A DNA stretch of 64,000 nt from Solimonas thermocellulolyticum. GTDB taxonomy: Bacteria; Pseudomonadota; Gammaproteobacteria; Nevskiales; Nevskiaceae. Below, piece after piece: positions 57,556 to 64,000 of this stretch (the first letter of the stretch is position 1; each line of letters starts with the position of its first letter). The stretch covers positions 136,081 to 200,080 of the forward strand of contig NZ_JBEPIJ010000006.1 in NCBI RefSeq assembly GCF_040327995.1, given 5' to 3'. Both the position numbers and the translations under genes were made by a program. The notes beneath the pieces were generated by a model. The model was given only the letters and a program-made list of their open reading frames with translations, searched no databases and was not told where the DNA came from.

Positions 57556-59096
57556 GCCTGCGTCCCCGGCAGCGGGATGCCGAGCAACCTTGCGACGAAC
57601 TCGCGGTCGCTGAACGCACGCACCTCGCTGCCATAGGTCTGCGTGCGCTCGTGACCCTTGCCGGCGACGACGACCGCATCGTCGGCGGCGGATGCGTGCA
57701 CCGCGGTGCGAATCGCCTCGGCACGGTCGTGGATCACCTGCACGACCGAGCGGCGCGTATCGGGGACGCCGGCGAGGATCTCATCGACGATCGCCGACGG
57801 CGCCTCGCTGCGCGGGTTGTCGTCGGTGACGATCACAGCATCGGCGAGTTCCGCGGCGATGGCCCCCATCAGCGGTCGCTTGCCGCGATCACGATCGCCG
57901 CCGCAGCCAAACACGCAATGCAGGCGACCGCGCACGTGCGAGCGCACCGCGGTGAGGATCTGCCGCAAGGCCTCCGGCGTATGCGCGTAGTCGACGACGA
58001 CGAGCGGCCCGGCACTGCCCCGGAACGACTCGATGCGCCCCGGCACGGTGTGCACTTGGGCGAGCGCGGCGACGGCGCGGGGCAAGGACGTGCCGCGGGC
58101 GAGCAGCACCGCGAGCGTCGCCATCAGGTTGTAGGCATTGAAACGGCCGAGCAGGCGGCTGTGCAGCTCGGCCTGGCCCCAGCTCGTATCGAGCGACAGC
58201 GCGATGCCATCGGCGGTCAGGCGCAGCGCGCGGCCGATCACCCAGGCGCCGCCCTCCGGGACCGGACCGTCGAGGCCGTAGACGATGCGCTGCGCCCGTG
58301 TCGGCAGCCCCGTCGCAAAGGCCGCGCCGTGGGCATCGTCGCGGTTGAGCACGACGGCGCTGAGCTCGGGCCGCTCGAACAGGCGCCGCTTGGCGGCGAC
58401 ATAGGCTTCGACCGTGCCGTGATAGTCGAGATGATCGCGCGTGATGTTGGTCAGCACGGCGACGTCGAAGTGCATGCCGGCGACGCGGGACTGGTCGAGC
58501 GCGTGAGAGGACACTTCCATCGCCAGCGCCTGCGCACCGTCGGCATGCAGTGCGGCGACACGGCGCTGCAGGCTCACCGCATCGGGGGTGGTATACGTGC
58601 TGTCTGCGAGCGCGCCGACGCGACCGCTGCCGATGGTGCCGATATAGGCGCAGGGCAGGTCGAGCCGATCCAGCGCCTGCGCGACCAGATACGCGGTCGA
58701 AGTCTTGCCGTCGGTGCCGGTGACGCCGACGCAGAACATGCGTTGCGAGGGCATGCCGAAGAAGCGCGCGGCGATCTCGCCGGCGCGCGCCGAGAGCTGC
58801 GGTACCGCGATTTCCGGGATCTCGATCTGCGGCTGCGCCCAACCCGGCGCCGGTTCCCAAGCCAGCGCCGCGGCGCCGCGCGCCAAGGCCTGGTCCAGAT
58901 ACGCCAGACCGTGCGTGCCGCGTCCCAGGCAGGCGAGGAACAGATCCCCCGGCGCGATGCGGCGCGAGTCGGTCTCGACACCGGTGACCTCGACGTCCGG
59001 TGCCGGCACGCCATAACCGGCGAGCAAGGCCTTGAGCGAGCGCGGCGCCAGCCCCGCCGCGGCGCGCCCACTTGCGGCAGCCGACGTCCGCGTCAT
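57552..59096 (-). CDS. murE: UDP-MurNAc-dipeptide--meso-diaminopimelate ligase MurE
   Basis: A 514-residue Mur ligase. ATP loop GVTGTDGKTS (124-133), carbamylated Lys region AYVAAKRRLFE and the substrate motif DDNPR at 425-429, which selects meso-diaminopimelate rather than lysine. The cell wall is therefore of the Gram-negative mDAP type. Its ATG overlaps the ftsI stop by 4 bases. Confidence 0.97.
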   Translation of the reverse strand: MTRTSAAASGRAAAGLAPRSLKALLAGYGVPAPDVEVTGVETDSRRIAPGDLFLACLGRGTHGLAYLDQALARGAAALAWEPAPGWAQPQIEIPEIAVPQLSARAGEIAARFFGMPSQRMFCVGVTGTDGKTSTAYLVAQALDRLDLPCAYIGTIGSGRVGALADSTYTTPDAVSLQRRVAALHADGAQALAMEVSSHALDQSRVAGMHFDVAVLTNITRDHLDYHGTVEAYVAAKRRLFERPELSAVVLNRDDAHGAAFATGLPTRAQRIVYGLDGPVPEGGAWVIGRALRLTADGIALSLDTSWGQAELHSRLLGRFNAYNLMATLAVLLARGTSLPRAVAALAQVHTVPGRIESFRGSAGPLVVVDYAHTPEALRQILTAVRSHVRGRLHCVFGCGGDRDRGKRPLMGAIAAELADAVIVTDDNPRSEAPSAIVDEILAGVPDTRRSVVQVIHDRAEAIRTAVHASAADDAVVVAGKGHERTQTYGSEVRAFSDREFVARLLGIPLPGTQA

Positions 59097-60850
59097 GAGC
59101 GCGGCTCCGCGGCGCCGCCGAGCGGAAACGCGACGGTGTGCGGCACGGCTGGCGCCAGCTCCGGCGCATCCGTGCCCTCGGGCGAGATTTGCAGCAGACG
59201 CGCCGCCCCCTGCATCACCTTGGAGAACACCGGCGCGGCGACCAGGCCGCCGTAGTAACCGCCGGGACCGGGTTCGTCGATCATCACCAGACCCACCAGA
59301 CGCGGCCGCTCGGCCGGCACCATGCCGATGAACAGCGACTGATGGCGATTGCCGTCGTAGCCGCCGGTCTCGGCGATCTTGCGCACGGTGCCGGTCTTGC
59401 CGGCGACGCGGTAGCCGCTGATCGCCGCACGCCGCGCCGTGCCTTCTGGCGTCACCACCTGTTCGAGCATGCGCCGCACCGCACGCGCCGTGTTCGCCGA
59501 TACCGCGCGTTGCGGCGGCATCGGCAGACCGCCTCGCACCAGCTTGATCTGCGGCATCAGACCGTCATTGGCGAGCGCCGCGTACGCGCGCAGCAGGTGC
59601 AACGCCGACAGCGAGAAGCCGTAGCCGTAGGAGGCGGTCGCGGTCGCGATCTGTCCCCATTCGCTGAAATGCCGCAATACTGGATTCACCTCGCCGGGAA
59701 AACCCGTGTACATTGGCTCGCCGAGGCCGAAACGCTGATAGCCGGACCAGACGGCCTCGGCCCCCAGCGTCATGCCGATCTTCGCCGCACCGACGTTGCT
59801 GGACTTGCTCAGCAGCTTGGCCAGGTCGACGACACCCTGCGGGTGCACGTCGCGCACCGTGAGCGCGCCGACCTTGAAGGTGCCTGGCGTCGTGTCGATC
59901 AGGCTCGAGGGCTGGTACAGCCCCAGCTCCAGCGCCTGCGCGACCAGTAGCGGCTTGACCGTCGAACCCGGCTCGAAGGAGTCGATGATGGCGCGATTGC
60001 GTGCGCCCTTGGACATGCGCTCGCCGGAGTTGTTGGGGTTGAAGCCCGGCTGCGAAGCGATCGCCAGCACCTCGCCGGTGGCGCTGTCGGCGACGACGAT
60101 CATGCCGCCCTTGGCACGATGCTCGGCCACTGCGTTCTTCAGCTCGCGATAGGCGAGATACTGGATGCGCAGGTCGATGGTCAGGCGCACGTCCTCGCCC
60201 GGCTGCGCTGGTCGGAACTCGAGGTTGTCCTCGACCACGCGGCCGGCGCGATCGCGAATCACGCGACGCTCGCCGTCGCGGCCGGCGAGCACGGTTTCCT
60301 GCGCCTTTTCGATGCCTTCCAGGCCAGTGCCGTCGCGGCCGGTGAAGCCGACGAGCTGGCCGGCGACTTCGCCGGCCGGGTAGTAACGTGCATAGGACGG
60401 CTCGGAGAACACGCCCGGCGCGCCGAGCGAAAGGATGCGCTTGGCCTCGGCCGGTGACAGCGGATCACTGACGTAGACGAACTTGCGGTCGAGCCGCGCC
60501 TTGAGAAAACGCTCCAGCTCGGACGGGCGACGGTCCAGCAACTTCGCCAGCGCGGTCAGGTGCGCCGGCGATTCGAGCAGCGCCGACGGCACGACCCAGA
60601 TCGTCTCGACCGGCGCCGACAGCGCCAGCGGCTCTCCACGCCGATCGAGGATCGCCCCGCGATGCGCCGGGATGGTCATGGTGCGGATGTGGCGCTTGTT
60701 GCCTTCGCGCGTGAGGAAGTCGCGCTCCAGCACCTGCAACTGGAACGCCCGACCGAAAACGATGAAGGCGCCGAGCGCCATCGCACCGATGACGAAGCTG
60801 CGGCGCCAACCACCGACCGGCTCGGCGACGGGGTGTCGCACCGCGGTCAT
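59093..60850 (-). CDS. ftsI: Septal transpeptidase FtsI (PBP3)
   Basis: A 585-residue class B penicillin-binding protein. Membrane anchor at about 18-38, pedestal domain, then transpeptidase motifs STVK (296-299), SSN (350-352) and KTGT (485-488). ATG 60850 has GAGGTG about six bases upstream and lies 43 bases after ftsL. Confidence 0.97.
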   Translation of the reverse strand: MTAVRHPVAEPVGGWRRSFVIGAMALGAFIVFGRAFQLQVLERDFLTREGNKRHIRTMTIPAHRGAILDRRGEPLALSAPVETIWVVPSALLESPAHLTALAKLLDRRPSELERFLKARLDRKFVYVSDPLSPAEAKRILSLGAPGVFSEPSYARYYPAGEVAGQLVGFTGRDGTGLEGIEKAQETVLAGRDGERRVIRDRAGRVVEDNLEFRPAQPGEDVRLTIDLRIQYLAYRELKNAVAEHRAKGGMIVVADSATGEVLAIASQPGFNPNNSGERMSKGARNRAIIDSFEPGSTVKPLLVAQALELGLYQPSSLIDTTPGTFKVGALTVRDVHPQGVVDLAKLLSKSSNVGAAKIGMTLGAEAVWSGYQRFGLGEPMYTGFPGEVNPVLRHFSEWGQIATATASYGYGFSLSALHLLRAYAALANDGLMPQIKLVRGGLPMPPQRAVSANTARAVRRMLEQVVTPEGTARRAAISGYRVAGKTGTVRKIAETGGYDGNRHQSLFIGMVPAERPRLVGLVMIDEPGPGGYYGGLVAAPVFSKVMQGAARLLQISPEGTDAPELAPAVPHTVAFPLGGAAEPRS

Positions 60851-60893
60851 CGGCGCACCTCGGCTGGCACGCAAGGCCGATGTCGTTGCCGCC

Positions 60894-61166
60894 TCATGGC
60901 GCGGCCTCGACGATCACGTAATCGCGCGGTTCGGTCATGCCCAAGGCCTCTCGCGCGATCTTGTCCACGCGGTTGTTGTGCGCCAGCGTCGCCTCTTCGA
61001 GCTGCAGTTGCGCCCACTCCATCTCCAGGCGCTCGCGCTCCTGGCGCAGGCTCTCGATCTCGGCGACCAGCGCGCGGTTCTCGTGCTTGGTGCGCACGGC
61101 CGCGAGCGCGGAGACGAACACCGCGGCGATCAGCGCCAGCGGCAGCAGCATGGCGCCGGACTTCAT
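60894..61166 (-). CDS. ftsL: Cell division protein FtsL
   Basis: A 90-residue bitopic protein: short cytoplasmic start, membrane helix (MLLPLALIAAVFVSALAAV), then a periplasmic coiled-coil with leucine heptads (LVAEIESLRQERERLEMEW). It pairs with FtsB and binds FtsQ. Start at 61166 overlaps the rsmH stop by 4 bases. Confidence 0.93.
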   Translation of the reverse strand: MKSGAMLLPLALIAAVFVSALAAVRTKHENRALVAEIESLRQERERLEMEWAQLQLEEATLAHNNRVDKIAREALGMTEPRDYVIVEAAP

Positions 61167-62158
61167 GGCTGCCCCCCGAGCCGCTCGGCGACGCGCAGCA
61201 CCGCACTGCGCGCGCGCGGATTGGCCGCGCACTCGTCATCGCTCGGGAACTGCTTGCCGAGCAGACGCAGGCGCGGCGCATCGCTGCGCGCGGCGTCGCG
61301 CAGGCGGTGCTTGACGATGCGGTCCTCGAGCGAGTGGAAGCTGATCACGACCAGCCGCCCGCCCGGCGCGAGCACGTCGATCACCGTATCGAGTGCGCAC
61401 TCCAGCGCCTGTAGCTCGCGATTCACGTGGATGCGAATCGCCTGGAAGCTGCGCGTGGCCGGGTGGATTCTTGGTCTTGACGCGCCGGCCTTGCCGCCGC
61501 GCACGCGACTGCGCGGACCCTGCACACCCTCGATCAGGGCCGCGAGCTGCGCGGTCGATGTCAGCGGCGTCCTCTGGCGCGCCTCGACGATGCGCCGCGC
61601 GATGCGCCGGCTGTTACGCTCCTCACCAAAGCGCCACAGCACCTCGGCGATCTCGGCTTCCTGCGCGCGCGCCAGCCACGCCGCCGCCGATTCCCCGGCC
61701 TGCGGATCCATGCGCATGTCCAGCGGGCCGTCCTTGGCGAAGCTGAAGCCGCGCGCCGCATCGTCGAGCTGCGGCGAGGACACGCCCAGATCCATCAGCA
61801 CGCCATCGACGCGGCCGGCGATGCCCAGCTCCTGCGCCAGCCGACCGATGTCGGCAAAGTTGCGATGGTGGATCACGAAGTTCGGGAACCCACCGAAGAC
61901 CGCGCGCGCGTGCGCGACCGCCGCCGGATCCCGATCCAGCGCGTGCAGCACACCGCACCCGGCGAGGCGTTCGAGAATCGCGCGGCTGTGGCCGCCGCGG
62001 CCGAAGGTCGCGTCCACGTAGATCGGATTCGGCGCCAAGGCGCCGGAACGCAGGCCCAGTCCGGCCAGCGCTTCGTCGAGCATCACCGGCCGGTGCAGAT
62101 CCACGGCGGCTTCAGCCCCGATGCGAAACGGCGCGGGCGCGGCATCGAACATCGTCAC
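61163..62158 (-). CDS. rsmH: 16S rRNA (cytosine-1402-N4)-methyltransferase RsmH
   Basis: A 331-residue SAM-dependent enzyme (also mraW). HRPVMLDEALAGL, YVDATFGRGGHSRAILE (SAM loop), LMDLGVSSPQLDDAARGFSF and VISFHSLEDRIVKH are family signatures. It methylates C1402 in the 30S decoding centre. An ATG two codons in (62152) is an alternative start. Confidence 0.97.
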   Translation of the reverse strand: MTMFDAAPAPFRIGAEAAVDLHRPVMLDEALAGLGLRSGALAPNPIYVDATFGRGGHSRAILERLAGCGVLHALDRDPAAVAHARAVFGGFPNFVIHHRNFADIGRLAQELGIAGRVDGVLMDLGVSSPQLDDAARGFSFAKDGPLDMRMDPQAGESAAAWLARAQEAEIAEVLWRFGEERNSRRIARRIVEARQRTPLTSTAQLAALIEGVQGPRSRVRGGKAGASRPRIHPATRSFQAIRIHVNRELQALECALDTVIDVLAPGGRLVVISFHSLEDRIVKHRLRDAARSDAPRLRLLGKQFPSDDECAANPRARSAVLRVAERLGGQP

Positions 62159-62164
62159 CGCCCC

Positions 62165-62605
62165 TCACCGCCGGATCGTCCGGAACGCCGACTGCAGCGC
62201 CGGCATGCGATCGACACTCTCGCCGAAACGCCGTTCCCACTCCGCCGCGGCCCACAGATCGAAGCGGCTGTCCTGGCCCATCAGCACCGCCGCGCCATCG
62301 AGCTGCACGCGTTTGCGCAGCATTGGCGGCAGCAGCACGCGCCCTTGTTTGTCGATCTCGGCGTCGGCGGCAAAACCCACGAACCACTGCTTGAGGGTCT
62401 CGGCCTGCTCGCGGTCCTCCATCGCCTGGATGTCGCGGACGATGCGTTCGAACTCGGGCAAGGGGTAGATCTCAAGACAGGGATTGGGGCCGACGGTGAT
62501 CACCAGCTGGGAGTCGCATCGTTCGGCGAGCGCAAGGCGATAGCGGGCCGGGATCGCCAGGCGCCCCTTTTCATCCACCGCCAGGTGATGCACGCCCTTG
62601 AACAT
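62165..62605 (-). CDS. mraZ: Transcriptional regulator MraZ
   Basis: A 146-residue protein with two SpoVT-AbrB-like halves (AVDEKGRLAIPARYR and AEIDKQGRVLLPPMLRKRV). MraZ forms a dodecamer and represses the dcw promoter. Three 10-bp repeats of the MraZ-operator type lie 16 bases upstream of its ATG. It is the first gene of the dcw cluster and ends 6 bases before rsmH. Confidence 0.96.
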   Translation of the reverse strand: MFKGVHHLAVDEKGRLAIPARYRLALAERCDSQLVITVGPNPCLEIYPLPEFERIVRDIQAMEDREQAETLKQWFVGFAADAEIDKQGRVLLPPMLRKRVQLDGAAVLMGQDSRFDLWAAAEWERRFGESVDRMPALQSAFRTIRR

Positions 62606-62620
62606 GGCCGACGCGGGGAT

Positions 62621-62650
62621 ACCCCACTTTCTCCCACTTTCCACCACTTC
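62621..62650 (-). promoter_or_regulatory. MraZ operator: three 10-bp direct repeats
   Basis: On the minus strand TGGTGGAAAG, TGGGAGAAAG and TGGGG follow each other at exact 10-base steps, matching the TGGGN spaced repeats known to bind MraZ. They lie directly after the predicted transcription start near 62650 and before the mraZ ATG, fitting autorepression of the whole cluster. Confidence 0.85.
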
Positions 62651-62656
62651 GGGTGC

Positions 62657-62685
62657 ACTATACGCCACGAGCGCCCCCCCCGCAA
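62657..62685 (-). promoter_or_regulatory. dcw cluster promoter
   Basis: TATAGT at 62657-62662 (-10) and TTGCGG at 62680-62685 (-35), 17-base spacer, minus strand. An 8-base G tract (plus-strand C 62674-62681) overlaps the end of the -35 and the spacer. No other candidate lies between mraZ and rnpB. Confidence 0.6.
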
Positions 62686-62916
62686 GCCACCGGCACGGCA
62701 AAAGTCGCGGCAAAACAGCGGCTTATGATCGGCCCGCGAATCTCCTCGCCAATCTCATACAAAACAGCGGATTAAGCGTGATTCTTAAAGTCGGCGCCGC
62801 GGCATCGCGCCGAAGCTTCCGGCGGCGGCCATACCGTGTTTATTCAACGCATGGCGTTGCTCTTTTTGATAAAACATCACGATCTGGCAACGCAGTATGC
62901 CGCCGGTGAGAAAAAG

Positions 62917-63312
62917 GGGAGTCGGCCTGTAAGCCGGGTTCTGTGCGAGCGCTGGCGCGCCCCGACAACCATTCCTCTCGACGCGGCGTCGCCGCCGCGC
63001 TCCAGCGACCTACCCGGAAGGCACGCGGGCCGCGTGTCGTGCGGCTGACGCCGCACACCTTCCCTATTTGGTCTTGCTCCAGGTGGGGTTTGCCGTGCCG
63101 GTCCGTTGCCGGACTCGCGGTGCGCTCTTACCGCACCGTTTCACCCTTGCCTGTGCCCCAACACGAAAGTATCGGGGCCATCGGCGGTCTACTCTCTGTT
63201 GCACTGTCCGTCGGCTCGCGCCGCCCAGGCGTTACCTGGCACCTTGCCCTGTGGAGCCCGGACTTTCCTCTGCCGCGCGCACGCTGCAGCGGTTGTCCGG
63301 CCGACTCCCACG
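62917..63312 (-). ncRNA. rnpB: RNase P RNA (bacterial type A)
   Basis: The ribozyme of tRNA 5' processing. On the minus strand the 5' end GGGAGTCGGCCGGACA pairs with the 3' end CCGACTCCC (P1). GAGGAAAGTCCGGGCTCC and GGTGCCAGGTAACGCCTGG, the near-universal J-region and P10/11 blocks, are near the 5' end, and CCCGGCTTACAGGCCGAC closes the 3' end. A T5 tract (plus-strand A 62911-62915) after P1 serves as terminator. Length of about 395 is usual for type A. Confidence 0.95.
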
Positions 63313-63315
63313 CGC

Positions 63316-63321
63316 ATTATC
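63316..63321 (-). promoter_or_regulatory. -10 box of rnpB
   Basis: GATAAT on the minus strand (plus-strand ATTATC 63316-63321), five of six matches, four to seven bases before the predicted RNA 5' end near 63312. The -35 region is not clear. A perfect palindrome CGGACTTAAAGTCCG (63347-63361) sits just upstream, spanning the stop codon of the preceding gene. Confidence 0.6.
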
Positions 63322-63351
63322 GCGCATCGTGAAGACTCAGCGAGACCGGAC

Positions 63352-63564
63352 TTAAAGTCCGTTCCAGACCTCAATAAGGGCGAGAGCCTCCCTTCCCATC
63401 GCATCCCGGACCTGGCGTGCAACGAATCCGCCACCGGGAGCCGCAGCTTCGGAACGCAGCTGCTCATCCACCACTGCAGCGGACGGAGGCGTGATTGCTC
63501 GCGTTTGGGCGCAAGCAGCCATCAGCGTCACGAGCAACATCACCAGAAGCGATTGGCAGCGCAT
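63352..63564 (-). CDS. Small lipoprotein
   Basis: A 70-residue protein with signal LLVMLLVTLMAACAQ and lipidation Cys 18. The mature part is about 50 residues, helical (VVDEQLRSEAAAPGG, VRDAMGREALALIEV), with no family recognised. GGAGG stands six bases before the ATG, overlapping the end of the upstream gene (stop at 63567), so the two are coupled. Its stop lies in the palindrome preceding rnpB. Confidence 0.75.
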   Translation of the reverse strand: MRCQSLLVMLLVTLMAACAQTRAITPPSAAVVDEQLRSEAAAPGGGFVARQVRDAMGREALALIEVWNGL

Positions 63565-63566
63565 CG

Positions 63567-63863
63567 TCAGCCTCCACTACTGATGCCTATTGCGAACGCA
63601 AGAATCCCCAGGATATAGAGCAGAACGACCGTGCCGCTGATCGCGCCGGCGGTTTTCGCCGCGCTGAAGCGCGTGGATTCGACCGATCGCAGTTCCTCGA
63701 ATGCGAAGGACAGGCGCTCGCCGCGCGGACTCGTTCCCCAAAGTCGTTCCTGGTCGATCGCCGTCAGCTTCAACTCTGCTGTCAGTCCGGAGGCAGTCTC
63801 GATACGGACTTGGTCACCCACCTTCAGCTCAGTCTTGGCCTTCTCAGGCGTGACACGCGTCAT
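63567..63863 (-). CDS. Small membrane-anchored protein, N-terminus probably lost to an IS element
   Basis: 98 residues from ATG 63863: a beta-rich domain (AKTELKVGDQVRIETASGLT and RLSFAFEELRSVEST) and a C-terminal membrane helix (AISGTVVLLYILGILAFAIG). The layout is that of small lipoproteins that start with a signal, Cys and a TTR-like spacer. Here no ribosome-binding site precedes ATG 63863, the frame stays open upstream through codons for GTTRT, and then meets the IS3 end. The natural signal peptide and start seem to have been replaced, so this may be a broken gene. Confidence 0.6.
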   Translation of the reverse strand: MTRVTPEKAKTELKVGDQVRIETASGLTAELKLTAIDQERLWGTSPRGERLSFAFEELRSVESTRFSAAKTAGAISGTVVLLYILGILAFAIGISSGG

Positions 63864-63879
63864 CGTGCGCGTCGTGCCG

Positions 63880-64000
63880 TAAGCTTCCCCGCCGCGGCGA
63901 CAACTTGAAAGTAGAGCTTTCTGGCATCGTACAGCCAGGAGGTTCTGATGAAGAAGTCGCGTTTCACCGAAACCCAGATCGTTGCGATCCTGAAGCACGC
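63880..64000 (+). mobile_element. IS3-family insertion sequence, left end (runs off window)
   Basis: The OrfA start at 63948 with its AGGAGG marks the left end of an IS3-family element (IS407-like group by the protein start). The exact terminal inverted repeat cannot be set; it lies somewhere between about 63870 and 63905. The rest of the element is outside the window. Confidence 0.6.
63948..64000 (+). CDS. IS3-family transposase OrfA, N-terminal fragment
   Basis: Seventeen codons (MKKSRFTETQIVAILKH) before the window ends. This is the highly conserved start of the helix-turn-helix OrfA of IS3-family elements, which binds the IS ends and is usually expressed with OrfB by -1 frameshift. AGGAGG at 63937-63942 lies five bases before the ATG. 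Truncated by the window, not by mutation as far as can be seen. Confidence 0.85.
   Translation, partial: MKKSRFTETQIVAILKH

Overview
The window is a 64 kb, very GC-rich (roughly 68-70 percent by eye) stretch of bacterial chromosome. Gene content points to a gammaproteobacterium: zapD, yacG and coaE together, a Nudix-ThiE fusion next to argJ, and the order secA / M23 peptidase / dciA / lpxC / ftsZ / ftsA / ftsQ / ddl / murB / murC / murG / ftsW / murD / mraY / murF / murE / ftsI / ftsL / rsmH / mraZ. The P450, the large TonB-dependent receptor with a degradative look, and several small lipoproteins fit the Nevskiales/Solimonadaceae neighbourhood. That placement is inference; no 16S gene is present.

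Layout. 1-1.7 kb: end of a ThuA-like gene, an NTF2-like gene and a small lipoprotein. 1.8-12.7 kb: a minus-strand cellulose synthase operon read as bcsD, a BcsP/BcsR-like gene, bcsA (with PilZ c-di-GMP domain), bcsB, bcsZ, bcsC and a small secreted TPR protein; no bcsQ is present. 12.8-32 kb: accessory and housekeeping genes, namely a lipoprotein, a DUF3014 protein, a cytochrome P450, a cold shock protein, a slipin/NfeD pair with an uncharacterised helical protein, a FemAB/GNAT-like protein, FabH, a TonB receptor, a thioesterase, a dienelactone hydrolase-like protein, small basic or coiled proteins, an MFS transporter, an alpha/beta hydrolase and a 402-residue lipoprotein. 32.2-34 kb: a TetR regulator facing a PspA / small ORF / YiaA-type membrane protein operon, with the same 15-bp palindrome in both promoters. 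34.1-36.8 kb: an LpxH-like phosphoesterase, coaE, zapD, yacG. 36.9-62.6 kb: the cell-envelope and division block on the minus strand, ending (at its 5' end) in mraZ with its own operator repeats. 62.9-63.3 kb: RNase P RNA. 63.35-64 kb: two small envelope proteins, then the start of an IS3-family element running off the edge.

How the genes work together. The dcw genes overlap by 1-4 bases almost throughout (ATGA or TGATG junctions), so mraZ to ftsA probably forms one long transcript from a promoter at 62.66 kb. ftsZ is set apart by a 169-base AT-rich leader and is followed by a triplicated 16-bp repeat and a strong terminator that lies directly in front of lpxC. The bcs genes should make and export cellulose under c-di-GMP control. 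The TetR/PspA module looks like a self-contained membrane-stress unit whose regulator mRNA may be leaderless.
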